Assembly (NCBI RefSeq): GCF_000350085.1
Contig: NZ_CAUM01000013.1
Span: forward strand, 43,812 to 107,811
Direction of reading: 5' to 3'
DNA from: Mesorhizobium metallidurans STM 2683
GTDB lineage: Bacteria > Pseudomonadota > Alphaproteobacteria > Rhizobiales > Rhizobiaceae
Length of the DNA: 64,000 nucleotides
A program made the translations under genes and the position numbers. Positions 49,858 through 58,277 of the stretch are shown here, in pieces. The notes beneath the pieces were generated by a model. It did no database searches, was not told the origin of the DNA, and saw only the letters and a program-made list of their open reading frames with translations. Every line of letters begins with the position of its first letter. The first letter of the stretch is position 1.

Positions 49858-50841
49858 TTGCCTGTACTTGTCACCGGAGCCGCGGGGTTCATCGGCAGCC
49901 ATGTCTGCCATCATTTCCTCAACAGGGGAGAGGCCGTTGTCGGCGTCGACAACATGAACGACTATTACGACCTGACGCTCAAGAAGGGGCGGCTCGCCCG
50001 CCTTCTGCCCCACCGGGATTTTTCATTTCATCAGCTCGACATTGCCGAACCGGGCGCGCTCACCACCGCCTTGGCCGGCAAAGGCATCGTCAGGATCGTC
50101 CACCTCGCCGCGCAGGCGGGCGTGCGCCACTCCCTCGACAATCCGCGGCTCTATGTCCGCTCCAATGTCATGGGCCATCTCGAAGTGCTCGAATTCTGCC
50201 GCGCCGAGCCGGCCTTCGAGCATCTGGTCTATGCTTCGTCGAGCTCCGTCTATGGCGGCAACCGCACCGTGCCGTTCAGTGAGGCCGACCAGGTCGACAA
50301 GCCTGTGTCGCTCTATGCCGCCACCAAGAAGACGGATGAGTTGATGAGCCATACCTACGCCCATCTCTTCGGCATCCCGCAAACCGGCCTGCGGTTTTTC
50401 ACCGTCTATGGTCCCTGGGGCCGGCCAGACATGGCCTATTGGATGTTCACCGAGGCGATGCTCGAAGGCAGGCCGATCCGGGTGTTCAACAATGGCGAGA
50501 TGTGGCGCGATTTCACCTATGTTGACGATGTGGTGAAGGCTGTCGTCGCCGTGCTCGACAAGCCCCCCACGGACGTTCCGCCGAACAGGCTTTACAATGT
50601 CGGCAACAACCGGCCGGTGCGGCTGGGCGATTTCATCGACATTCTGGAAAAGCTGCTCGGCGTCACGGCAGTCCGCAAGAACGAGCCGATGCAGGCGAGC
50701 GATGTGGAACGAACCTATGCCGACATTGCGGCGCTGGAGCGCGATTTCGGCTTCCGGCCGAGCGTTTCGATAGAAGATGGCCTGAAGAATTTCGTCGACT
50801 GGTACCGGTCGGAATGGATGGCGGTAACAGATCGTAGGTAA
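49858..50841 (+). CDS. UDP-glucuronate 4-epimerase-like SDR
   Basis: 327 residues from a TTG (MPVLVTGAAGFIGSHV) with GGAG upstream; a GTG at 49843 is the alternative. Rossmann motif VTGAAGFIGSH, catalytic SSSSVYG and YAATKK (YxxxK), and FFTVYGPWGRPDMAYWMF, all typical of the LpsL/GalE-like group that makes UDP-galacturonate for LPS or exopolysaccharide. It stands at the left border of the accessory island; no ATGA overlap with later genes. Confidence 0.92.
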   Translation: MPVLVTGAAGFIGSHVCHHFLNRGEAVVGVDNMNDYYDLTLKKGRLARLLPHRDFSFHQLDIAEPGALTTALAGKGIVRIVHLAAQAGVRHSLDNPRLYVRSNVMGHLEVLEFCRAEPAFEHLVYASSSSVYGGNRTVPFSEADQVDKPVSLYAATKKTDELMSHTYAHLFGIPQTGLRFFTVYGPWGRPDMAYWMFTEAMLEGRPIRVFNNGEMWRDFTYVDDVVKAVVAVLDKPPTDVPPNRLYNVGNNRPVRLGDFIDILEKLLGVTAVRKNEPMQASDVERTYADIAALERDFGFRPSVSIEDGLKNFVDWYRSEWMAVTDRR

Positions 50842-51385
50842 CGAAGATTGCTGCGCGCGGCATATATGATGAAAAGCGCGCCGTATGATCCATCACACGA
50901 CGCGCTCCAAGGTGACAGACGATTGGCTGAGTCATCCGCTTTCGAACATGGGGATGTCGGTACCAAGAGACCGATGCCTTGCCAATTGGGCGATGCCTCA
51001 CAGCTGGAACGTTAGTCGCGAAAGCACCAAAGAGTCGCACCGCGACTGGAACGCGCTTTCGCCGCATTGAGATCCGGAGAGGCGAGCGTCCAGCGCTCCA
51101 GCGATATTGCCGGCTATGCCAGCCCGGCGAACTTCGCGACAGCATTCCGACGCCGGTTCGGCCTGACGCCGCGCGATGCGATGAAATCGGACCGGGCAGG
51201 CAGGAAGGGCTCGGCCTGAGCTTCAGCGGGTTATCGGAAAGGCGCCACTCGAATCTCAGTTTCGCATGGCGGGAGAATCCTTGCCGGTAGGTATGCGTCC
51301 AGATGATCGTACCAATGACGTTCTTGAAAACGGCTTTATAGACGATGGCATCATCCAGATAGATGTCAAGGAAGCGTCCTGCTGC
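50842..51385. other. Non-coding gap with decayed sequence
   Basis: About 540 bp between the epimerase and the methyltransferase. It contains the AraC remnant (51016-51219), and no complete gene is supported. The long minus-strand frame across it has no recognisable domain. Confidence 0.5.
51016..51219 (+). pseudogene. C-terminal fragment of an AraC-family regulator
   Basis: The open frame from 51016 to TGA 51217-51219 reads LERAFAALRSGEASVQRSSDI, then AGYASPANFATAFRRRFG and LTPRDAMKSDR. This is the second helix-turn-helix of AraC/XylS regulators (GYxSxxxFxxAFRRxFGxTP). The ligand domain and first HTH are missing, so it is a truncated remnant, probably left by the rearrangement that created the junction here. 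Confidence 0.8.
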
Positions 51386-52282
51386 ATGTATGATGATGCG
51401 ATATGGAGGGACATAGAATTGCAACGATCGGGCGCCTGTCCAGTCTGCCGGACCAATGCCGGTCCGGTGGCGTTGCGCGAAGGCGAGTACAGCGGCAGGC
51501 AGTGTGCGTGCGGGGTTATCTATATCGATCCGCTGCCGGACCATCTGGCGGACGCGACGGTCGATCATCACCACCGAGTCTATTATTCCGCACCGGCGCG
51601 TGCGCGAGTCGGTTGGGTGAAGGCATTCACGCGGCGTGGACGGCTGCTTGAGATCGGCTGCGGTGACGGCGAGTTCACCGCGGCGGCGATCCGAGCCGGT
51701 TTTACCGTCGAGGCGGTCGAACCGTCCGACGAACGCGCCACGCGCGTTGAACGCACGTTGGGCATCACGGTCGAGCGCGCGCTGATCGAGGACAGCCGTC
51801 TGCCCGAAGGCCGCTACGACACCACCTTCCATGTCGATCTGCTGAGTCACTTCCCCGATCCGGTGGCGGCGCTAGGGGCGATCGCGGCGAAGGTGGCGCC
51901 TGGCGGCACGGTCTGCTTCGAGGTCGGGCTGTTTTCCAATCTGTCGCCCTTCTGGCAGCGCCTTGTCGGGCGGCCGAACATGCCGACGCATATGTGGTTC
52001 TTCGATGCGCCGGCCATCGAGCGTTTGCTCGACGCAGCCGGACTGAAGCTAATCGCGATGCGGCGCTATCCGGTCGGGCTGTCGACCGCGCTCAGTACGG
52101 TGCTGGGCAGCCGGCGCGTCGCAGCGGCACCGGACAGCCACGCCCCTCTTGCACAGGGCTGGGCGGCCGCGCCTTATTACCGGCTGCACATGTTCCTGCG
52201 TTACGGGATAGGCCGGTGGCTCCCGATGGGCGGCCCGCAGACCGCGTTCGTCGCCGCACGGCACAAGACCGACAGCGCGTGA
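51386..52282 (+). CDS. Class I SAM-dependent methyltransferase with N-terminal Cys knuckles
   Basis: 298 residues from the ATG at 51386 (AAGGAAG upstream); an ATG at 51266 would add 40 atypical residues. N-terminal Cys pairs CPVC and CACG at about 17-43 suggest a zinc ribbon, as in sugar and glycolipid methyltransferases. SAM motif LLEIGCGDGEFTAAAIRAGF near 90; VDLLSHFPDPVAALGAIAAKVAPGG near 155. First gene of the overlapping glycan operon: its stop overlaps the next start (TGATG). Confidence 0.8.
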   Translation: MYDDAIWRDIELQRSGACPVCRTNAGPVALREGEYSGRQCACGVIYIDPLPDHLADATVDHHHRVYYSAPARARVGWVKAFTRRGRLLEIGCGDGEFTAAAIRAGFTVEAVEPSDERATRVERTLGITVERALIEDSRLPEGRYDTTFHVDLLSHFPDPVAALGAIAAKVAPGGTVCFEVGLFSNLSPFWQRLVGRPNMPTHMWFFDAPAIERLLDAAGLKLIAMRRYPVGLSTALSTVLGSRRVAAAPDSHAPLAQGWAAAPYYRLHMFLRYGIGRWLPMGGPQTAFVAARHKTDSA

Positions 52283-53475
52283 TGCGCAAGGGACGCCGCA
52301 TCATCATCGTCGTCACCGCGCTGCCGCGCTGGATTTCCGATTTCAACCATGTCAGCACCGCGTTGGCCGAGGCGGGCCACGCCGTGGAAGTTTGGTCGCC
52401 GGACGACAATGGGCTCGCCACCGCCGGCTGGGATTCCAGGCCGGCGATCGATGCCGCACGCGATGCGTTGGCGCCAGGCATCTCGACGCGGACCATGCCG
52501 TTCTCGCGCAATCGCGGGCGGCCGAGCCTCTTGCGGCTGGCGCGCGCCAGCTTGATGGTTGCACGCGCGGCGCTGTTCAGCCCGGGCAGTGTGTTCATCC
52601 TGTGGTCGGCGCTGTCGATCATGCTGGCCGGGCCGTGGGTCCGGCTCGGCAACCGGCATGCCATCTATCTGGTCACCGGACTGGGCGCGTGCTTCTCAGT
52701 CGCGCAGCGCGACAGCCTGACGACGCGGCTGATCTGTATAGTCTATCGCTTCGTCTTCGCTAGCCGGCGCGCGATCGTCATCGTCCACAATCACGAGGAC
52801 AAGGCCGAACTGATCAGGCGCACCGGCGTCGCACCGGATCGCGTGATCGTCACCGGCGGCTGCGGCGTCATGCCGGAAGACTTCCCCTACAAACAAGCGC
52901 GCGCGGTCGGCGCGCGGCCGACGATACTCGTCCCCGGGCGGCTGTTGCGCGACAAGGGCGTGATGGACGCCACCGCCGCGTCGGGCATCCTGTCTGAACG
53001 GGGCGTGGCGCATCGCATGGTGTTTACCTCGAACCCGATGAGCGGCCGCGCCGACGCGCTGACGGAAGCGGAACTGGCGCGGGCGCGATCCTATCCCGAT
53101 GTAGCGTTCATAGGGTACCAGCCGAGCATCACCGCGCTGTATGCCGGGGCGGACATCGCCTGCATCCCATCCTGGTATCGCGAGGGATTGCAGACCGCCT
53201 TGCTTGAATCCGCGTCCTCGGGGTGCCCGATCGTCGCGTGCGACAATGTCGGGGTGCGCGATTTCCTGCGACCCGAAATCGAAGGACTGGTCGTGCCGCC
53301 GCACGCACCGGCGCCGCTGGCCGATGCGCTGGAGCGGATGATCCGCGAACCCGGCCTCGCCGAGCGGCTGCGGACCGCTGCTTATACCCGATTCCTGTCC
53401 GGCTTCACCCGGCAGCACATGGTGGAGACGACGCTGGCAGCGATGCGCCGCACCGGTATTGAGACGCCGCCATGA
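52282..53475 (+). CDS. Glycosyltransferase family 4 (GT-B fold)
   Basis: 397 residues. N-terminal acceptor domain (VVTALPRWISDFNHVSTALAEAGHAVEV), then the donor domain with ILVPGRLLRDKGVMDA near 220 and IACIPSWYREGLQTALLESASSGCPIVACD near 290 (the GT4 E-x7-E region). No signal peptide; probably membrane-peripheral. Transfers a sugar from an NDP donor. Overlaps the neighbours at both ends, so it is translated as part of the unit. Confidence 0.9.
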   Translation: MRKGRRIIIVVTALPRWISDFNHVSTALAEAGHAVEVWSPDDNGLATAGWDSRPAIDAARDALAPGISTRTMPFSRNRGRPSLLRLARASLMVARAALFSPGSVFILWSALSIMLAGPWVRLGNRHAIYLVTGLGACFSVAQRDSLTTRLICIVYRFVFASRRAIVIVHNHEDKAELIRRTGVAPDRVIVTGGCGVMPEDFPYKQARAVGARPTILVPGRLLRDKGVMDATAASGILSERGVAHRMVFTSNPMSGRADALTEAELARARSYPDVAFIGYQPSITALYAGADIACIPSWYREGLQTALLESASSGCPIVACDNVGVRDFLRPEIEGLVVPPHAPAPLADALERMIREPGLAERLRTAAYTRFLSGFTRQHMVETTLAAMRRTGIETPP

Positions 53476-54389
53476 GCGATGACGCATGGACCGGTCTGAT
53501 CATGGCCGGCGGCCAGGGCGAGCGAATGGCGCGCTCCGGAGTGGTCGGGCGCAAGCCGCTGGTCGAGGTCGGCGGGGTCAGCCTGCTCGAGCGCAACATC
53601 TGGATGATGGCGCGTGGCGGGTGCCGGCGCATCTTCATCGCGCTGACCCGTGCCGATGCAGTGCGTGAGGCGGACAGGATCACCGATTTCGCCGCGCGCG
53701 CCGCCGGCATCGGCGTGGCGTTAGCTCCCTTGATCGAGGAGGCGCCGCTGGGCAATTTCGGTGCAGCGACGATGTTGTCGGGCGACGCCGGCGATGTGCT
53801 GGTGGTGTATGCCGACAATCTCACCACGCTCGATCTGGCGGCGCTGGCCGCGGCGCACCGTGCGTCCGGCGCGGCGATGACGCTGGCGGCGCATGACGAG
53901 CCGTTTCGCATGCCCTATGGCGCGCTTGAGGTGGACGCACATGATCCCGATCTGCTCATCGCCTATCGCGAGAAGCCGGTCTATCCGATCCTGGTCGGCA
54001 GTGGGCTGGCAGTGGTGACCGCTGCCGCTTTGCGCAGCTTGCCGCGGGGCACGCCGCTCGGCCTTGTCGATGCCGCCAACCGGTTGACGGCTGGTGGCGC
54101 GGCGGTGCGGCTTTATCGCCACCAGGCCGCATGGATCGACGTCAACGACGCCGCCAAGCTGGTCGCCGCCGAAACCTTGCTTTCGGGTGACGCCGCTTTC
54201 GAAGCATGGTGGCCGGGGGAGGTCGCACGCGAAATCCGGGTCGCGGGCGGCAATGTAGGCTATGTATGCGACGCAATGACGGAAGCCGGTGTGCTGCGCG
54301 TCCACGTCGGTGCCGCGGGTACGCTCAGTGACGACGAGTTGCCGGAGCCAGTGCGCCATCGCCTTGCCGCACGGGGGCAGGGGGCGTGA
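53472..54389 (+). CDS. Sugar-1-phosphate nucleotidyltransferase-like protein
   Basis: 305 residues. The NTP-transferase loop is LIMAGGQGERMARSGVVGRKPLVEVGG at about 11-37, an atypical spacing of the GGxGxR-x-KP signature. VYADNLTTLDL near 115 contains the metal-binding Asp, and VDAAN and WIDVNDAAKL lie near 195-235. Resembles guanylyl- or uridylyltransferases such as HddC/RfbA. The activated sugar is unknown. Overlaps both neighbours (ATGA and GTGA). Confidence 0.85.
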   Translation: MSDDAWTGLIMAGGQGERMARSGVVGRKPLVEVGGVSLLERNIWMMARGGCRRIFIALTRADAVREADRITDFAARAAGIGVALAPLIEEAPLGNFGAATMLSGDAGDVLVVYADNLTTLDLAALAAAHRASGAAMTLAAHDEPFRMPYGALEVDAHDPDLLIAYREKPVYPILVGSGLAVVTAAALRSLPRGTPLGLVDAANRLTAGGAAVRLYRHQAAWIDVNDAAKLVAAETLLSGDAAFEAWWPGEVAREIRVAGGNVGYVCDAMTEAGVLRVHVGAAGTLSDDELPEPVRHRLAARGQGA

Positions 54390-55264
54390 TCGGCATCACC
54401 GGTGCAAACGGCTTTATCGGCCGGGCGGTGCTGCGCCGGATCGGCGCGGAGGCGTGCGTGGCGCATGTCGGCCCGGTCGACGGGGAGGCGGGGGCGATCG
54501 ACATTTGCGATCAGTCGGCGCTGGAGGCGTTGTTCGCCGGTATCGACACGGTCGTTCATCTTGCCGGGCCCAGCGCCGTCGCGGCCTCGTTCAACGCGCC
54601 GGCGGCATTCGCCCGCGCGCATGTACTGGGCACGGCGACGTTGCTCGCCGCCGCCGAGCGGATCGGCGTGCGGCGCTTCGTCCATGTGTCGTCGGCCGAA
54701 GTCTATGGTCGCCCCGACACAGCGTGCGTATCGGAGAGCGCGCCGCTCCTGCCGCTTTCGCCTTATGGCGCGGCAAAGGTGGCGGCAGAGCAACTCGTCT
54801 CGGGTGCGGTACGGCGAGGGGCGCTGGACTCGGCAACCATTGTTCGGCCCTTCTCGGTCTACGGCCCGGGGATGCGCGCGAACGGGCTGGTCGGCCGGCT
54901 GGCGGCACAGGCGCGCCTGCGACAGCCGATGCGCGTCTTCTCGGCCGATACGGTGCGCGATTACCTGCATGTCGACGATCTGGCGCGGGGATTGCTGATG
55001 GCTGCCGCACGCGACGAGCCTGGCCTGATGACGCTCAACATGGCCTCCGGCATCGGCACCGACGTCGCCGCGCTCGCCGCCGCCTTCGCGAGGGCCGGTG
55101 GCGGACCGGACGCGCTGATCGTCGAGGGACAGGGCGACCGATCGCGCGCCCTCGACATCGCGCATCTCGTCGCCGACGTGTCGCTGGCGCGCGAGACGCT
55201 TGGCTGGCGGACGGAGATTACCCTGGCCGATGGCGTGTGTGATTGCCTGGGTGAGATGGCGTGA
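54386..55264 (+). CDS. NAD-dependent epimerase/dehydratase (extended SDR)
   Basis: 292 residues from a GTG in the GTGA overlap. Rossmann ITGANGFIGRA at residues 3-13, VHLAGPSAV near 55, SSAEVYG near 97, and catalytic YGAAKVAAE (YxxxK) near 128. Likely modifies the nucleotide sugar made by the previous enzyme. It overlaps the next SDR by another GTGA. Confidence 0.9.
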   Translation: MIGITGANGFIGRAVLRRIGAEACVAHVGPVDGEAGAIDICDQSALEALFAGIDTVVHLAGPSAVAASFNAPAAFARAHVLGTATLLAAAERIGVRRFVHVSSAEVYGRPDTACVSESAPLLPLSPYGAAKVAAEQLVSGAVRRGALDSATIVRPFSVYGPGMRANGLVGRLAAQARLRQPMRVFSADTVRDYLHVDDLARGLLMAAARDEPGLMTLNMASGIGTDVAALAAAFARAGGGPDALIVEGQGDRSRALDIAHLVADVSLARETLGWRTEITLADGVCDCLGEMA

Positions 55265-56259
55265 CGCGGACGATCCTGGTCACCGGCGCGCAAGGGTTCA
55301 TCGGCCGCTATCTGGTGCGCGCCTTGTGCGATCGTGGCGATTGCCGGGTGATCGGCGTCGGGCGCTCGCCGGGGAATACGACACGCTTCACGCACAACAT
55401 CCATTCCGGCGGTGGCGAGCGCGCCGCGCCGCTGCCAGATGCCCTGGTGCCCGACGGACCGAATTATGCCTATGTCGCCACCGACCTGTCGGATGCAGCG
55501 GCAGCGGCGCGGCTGATCGCCGAAACGGCGCCTCACATCGTCTTCCATCTTGCCGGATCGCTGCGCGACGAACCATTCGATCGGCTGGTGACCAACAACA
55601 TCGCCGTTACGCGCCATCTCTGCGATGCGCTGGCGGCGCAGGGCGCGGTGCTGGTGCTGGGATCCTCCGGCTCAATCTATGGCGAACTCGGCGGTGGGGG
55701 GGTGCCGCTGGTCGAAACTGGCGCGACCGAGCCGATCGACCTGTACTCCGCGACCAAGCGCACCAGCGAAGACATCGTGCGGATAGCAACGCGCGCGGGA
55801 GGGATCGACGGCCGCGTGGCGCGCATCTTCAACGTCGTCGGTCCGGGCCAGGAGGAGCGCCATATCGCCGGCCGCATCGCCAGCCAACTCACTGAGCTAG
55901 GGGTAGGACGCCGCAATGGCGTCGCCCTCGGGCCGCTGACCGCGTGGCGCGACTTCATCGACGTGCGCGACGTGGCGAGTGCACTGGTCGCGATCGGCTT
56001 CGCCGGGGCCAGCGATATTTTCTACAACGTCGCCTCAGGGTGCGAGACGCAGATCGCCACCATCTACGATCTGCTCGTCGCCGCGGCTGGGATTGCCGAT
56101 CCGGCGCTGACGCAATTGCCGGGGCGGGGAGTGGATATCGCGCGGCAGGTGGTCGATGTCAGCAGGGTGCGCGCGCTCGGCTGGCAGCCCCGTGTCGATC
56201 TTCCGCAGAGCGTCGACGACGTCATGCGCTATTATCTCGAACTGGAGACCAAAGCGTGA
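55261..56259 (+). CDS. NAD-dependent epimerase/dehydratase (GDP-mannose dehydratase-like SDR)
   Basis: 332 residues from a GTG. VTGAQGFIGRYLV start, LAGSLRDEPF near 98, SSGSIYG near 138 and catalytic YSATKRTSED (YxxxK) near 160. Together with the preceding SDR it would give two changes to a nucleotide sugar, for example epimerisation and reduction. Last gene of the five-gene glycan operon. Confidence 0.9.
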   Translation: MTRTILVTGAQGFIGRYLVRALCDRGDCRVIGVGRSPGNTTRFTHNIHSGGGERAAPLPDALVPDGPNYAYVATDLSDAAAAARLIAETAPHIVFHLAGSLRDEPFDRLVTNNIAVTRHLCDALAAQGAVLVLGSSGSIYGELGGGGVPLVETGATEPIDLYSATKRTSEDIVRIATRAGGIDGRVARIFNVVGPGQEERHIAGRIASQLTELGVGRRNGVALGPLTAWRDFIDVRDVASALVAIGFAGASDIFYNVASGCETQIATIYDLLVAAAGIADPALTQLPGRGVDIARQVVDVSRVRALGWQPRVDLPQSVDDVMRYYLELETKA

Positions 56260-56302
56260 CGCTTGGGCACGCTGGGCAGTCGTTCGCAAATCCGAACTAG
56301 AG

Positions 56303-56680
56303 CTACAGGGATCTTTGCTTGTCGTATCTCAGGGCGCCGGTGAAATTCCCTGTCCAGTTCGCGATCTGCAATCCACACGCCAAGCCGAGACAGCCGGCAG
56401 CCCAGTCCCAAGCATCCCGATAGCGTCCGATCGGCTGCAGACCTTGAAGACCTTCGATCGCGGCGGCAGTCAGAACGAGGAGGACAGTCAGCTTTGCCCT
56501 GTGGTCCGGCCAGGCAAAGTATCCGATGGTCGCCAGCACGCCAAACGCAGCGACATGATTGAGTCTGTCATGACCAAGGGCAACGGCGATGCCGAACATC
56601 TGCAAAAGCTACCCAGGCGAAAGGGTTGGCAGGAGAACACCTGCCAGAGTGGCTAGAAAGACAGTCCTTGCCGAGATGAT
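56303..56680 (-). pseudogene. VanZ-like membrane protein with in-frame TAG
   Basis: The frame from about 56680 reads TVFLATLAGVLLPTLSPG, then TAG at 56611-56609, then LLQMFGIAVALGHDRLNHVAAFGVLA to the end. The segments join in the same frame as a typical VanZ-like protein (HDRLNHxxAF, IEGLQGL, RYRDAWDWAAG). CAG-to-TAG would explain the stop. The downstream part could still be translated from a TTG at 56605 (100 residues) but would lack the first TM helix. No good ATG is seen upstream. Confidence 0.65.
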
Positions 56681-56859
56681 GAACGATCCTACATGCGACA
56701 ATGGTCTATCAGTCTTTGATCCAAAGGTTCAGTCTCACGGCTGTGCTTGCAAATTGTGCGTTTCACTTCGCAACGACCTGCGCATCGGTCGAACGGATGA
56801 AGCCTAATAAATTCGTACATAGTATATCGTAGAGAAATGCGGAGCGACTTTTTGCTGAG

Positions 56860-58131
56860 ATGCTCTCAAGCATGCAGGTGAGTTGTTCTGGCCGAACATC
56901 GGGTTCAATCATGTGGATGTCCACCCCAGAGCAGCTTTCCCTTCGGTCTTCCCGTGACCACACCTTCAATGTCGCTCTGTTTGAGGGTCTCCACTCGTCG
57001 GATTTCTGCGAATGGATTGAGGCCTACACCCGTAATCGGACTGTGCTGGCGGTCACCACCCCTACTGTCGAGAGGCTCTATGGCAACGATATCCGTGCAG
57101 CCTTCGCAAGTGTCGGTTTGAAGCCGTCCTGGCTCGTGTTGAATTGCACCGAGCGGACGAAGACCATGGAATCCGTGTTGACCGTCTGTAGCGCAGCCTC
57201 AGACGCCGGGATTGATCGCCGGGGTGCGTTGGTGGCGATCGGCGGTGGTGTCTGCTCAGATATCGTTACGCTGGCGGCTTCAATGCTACGCCGGAGTTTG
57301 TCTCACCTTCGCATCCCCACCACCTTGATTGGGCAGGTCGATGCCGGAATCGGACTAAAGGGTGGCGTCAATTTCGGAGAAGGCAAGAACTACCTTGGTT
57401 GTTTCCACCCACCGGAAGCTGTCGCGGTGATCCCGTCATTGCTCAAGAGCCTGGGCGTCGATACGGTCAGGCAGGGGGTGGCCGAAATGATCAAGGTCGC
57501 CTGTACCTCCGACACAGATCTCTTCCGGATGATCGAGGAGACTCGTGGAGGTGGGCTGCAGTCCTGGGTTCTCAACGGCGACTCGTTGGCTCACGAGCCC
57601 ATCCAGCGGGCCATCGCCGCCATGCTGGGAGAGCTTTCGAAGAACCCCTTCGAGGTTACATCCTATGAGAGGGCGGTAGATCTGGGTCACACGATCGCCC
57701 ACCCGCTTGAAGCTTCGACCCATTACGAACTCCACCACGGCTTTGCCGTCGCCATCGACCTCGCTTTTTCCAGTGTCGTCGGTTGGCACCTCGGTTGGCT
57801 CAGGGAGGAAACGGCCCTGCGCATAGTCGATCTGCTGGTGGCGGTTGGTTTGCCGGTCTGGCACGGGCATCTGAACGAAGACTTGGTCTTGAGATCGTTC
57901 CGGGCCGCCGCCAAGCATCGAGGCGGCAATATCAACATGGTCGTGCCGACCGACATTGGCCGCTATCGCTTCCTCAAGCGGGAAGATCAGTGTCCGCCAG
58001 GAATGATACTTGAGGTTCTGACTTATTTGCGCGCTCGGAGCTGGCAGGAGGGCATGTCCAATAGTGGTACGGCTCAATATGGGGTGGAACTCCCCGCCGA
58101 GGGAAATTTGGCCAGGATTGGTCTGCAATGA
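56860..58131 (+). CDS. Sedoheptulose-7-phosphate cyclase, 2-epi-5-epi-valiolone synthase-like
   Basis: 423 residues; the start is uncertain among several ATGs between 56860 and 56917. Sugar-phosphate-cyclase fold: NAD site AIGGGVCSDIVTLAASM near 125; PTTLIGQVDAGIGLKGGVNF near 150; metal and lysine region VAEMIKVACTSD near 207; RAIAAMLGELSKN near 245; AVDLGHTIAHPLE near 270; HHGFAVAIDLAFSS near 288; HRGGNINMVVPTDIG near 348. Dehydroquinate synthase has Asn-x-GHT; here it is Asp-Leu-GHT, as in AcbC/ValA enzymes, and the C-terminal HRGG..PT.IG block is also theirs. Expected to turn sedoheptulose-7-phosphate into a C7 cyclitol. First gene of a coupled operon. Confidence 0.88.
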   Translation: MLSSMQVSCSGRTSGSIMWMSTPEQLSLRSSRDHTFNVALFEGLHSSDFCEWIEAYTRNRTVLAVTTPTVERLYGNDIRAAFASVGLKPSWLVLNCTERTKTMESVLTVCSAASDAGIDRRGALVAIGGGVCSDIVTLAASMLRRSLSHLRIPTTLIGQVDAGIGLKGGVNFGEGKNYLGCFHPPEAVAVIPSLLKSLGVDTVRQGVAEMIKVACTSDTDLFRMIEETRGGGLQSWVLNGDSLAHEPIQRAIAAMLGELSKNPFEVTSYERAVDLGHTIAHPLEASTHYELHHGFAVAIDLAFSSVVGWHLGWLREETALRIVDLLVAVGLPVWHGHLNEDLVLRSFRAAAKHRGGNINMVVPTDIGRYRFLKREDQCPPGMILEVLTYLRARSWQEGMSNSGTAQYGVELPAEGNLARIGLQ

Positions 58132-58277
58132 GCCGAGGGCCTTTTCCTGTCAAAGTCAGGTCCGGACCGGATCTCAATTCATGGGACGGCGGTCTCCTCA
58201 TCGGTCGGGTGCGGTGCATGCCCGATGAGGAGACCGTCTACGTCACTGCGACTGTCGGCTCGTCCCGGACGCCCTGA
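58128..58277 (+). CDS. 49-residue small protein, coupled between cyclase and GH4-like gene
   Basis: ATG at 58128 overlaps the cyclase stop (ATGA) and its own TGA at 58275-58277 overlaps the next ATG (TGATG), so the frame fills the gap exactly. The product begins MSRGPFPVKVRSGPDLNSWD and ends GRVRCMPDEETVYVTATVG-SSRTP, with a beta-rich look and one Cys. No family recognised. Its junctions are the same as those between the certain genes, which is the main evidence that it is real. Confidence 0.65.
   Translation: MSRGPFPVKVRSGPDLNSWDGGLLIGRVRCMPDEETVYVTATVGSSRTP

Noticed and set aside
50663..51850. A 395-residue minus-strand frame crossing the epimerase end and the gap
   Set aside because: No domain; it runs over the 3' end of the epimerase gene and the AraC fragment on the plus strand.
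56860..58131. Assignment of the cyclase as dehydroquinate synthase or 2-deoxy-scyllo-inosose synthase
   Set aside because: The Asp-Leu-GHT and HRGG..PT.IG patterns match the sedoheptulose-7-phosphate cyclases, and aroB would not be expected in this operon. The choice still needs phylogeny.
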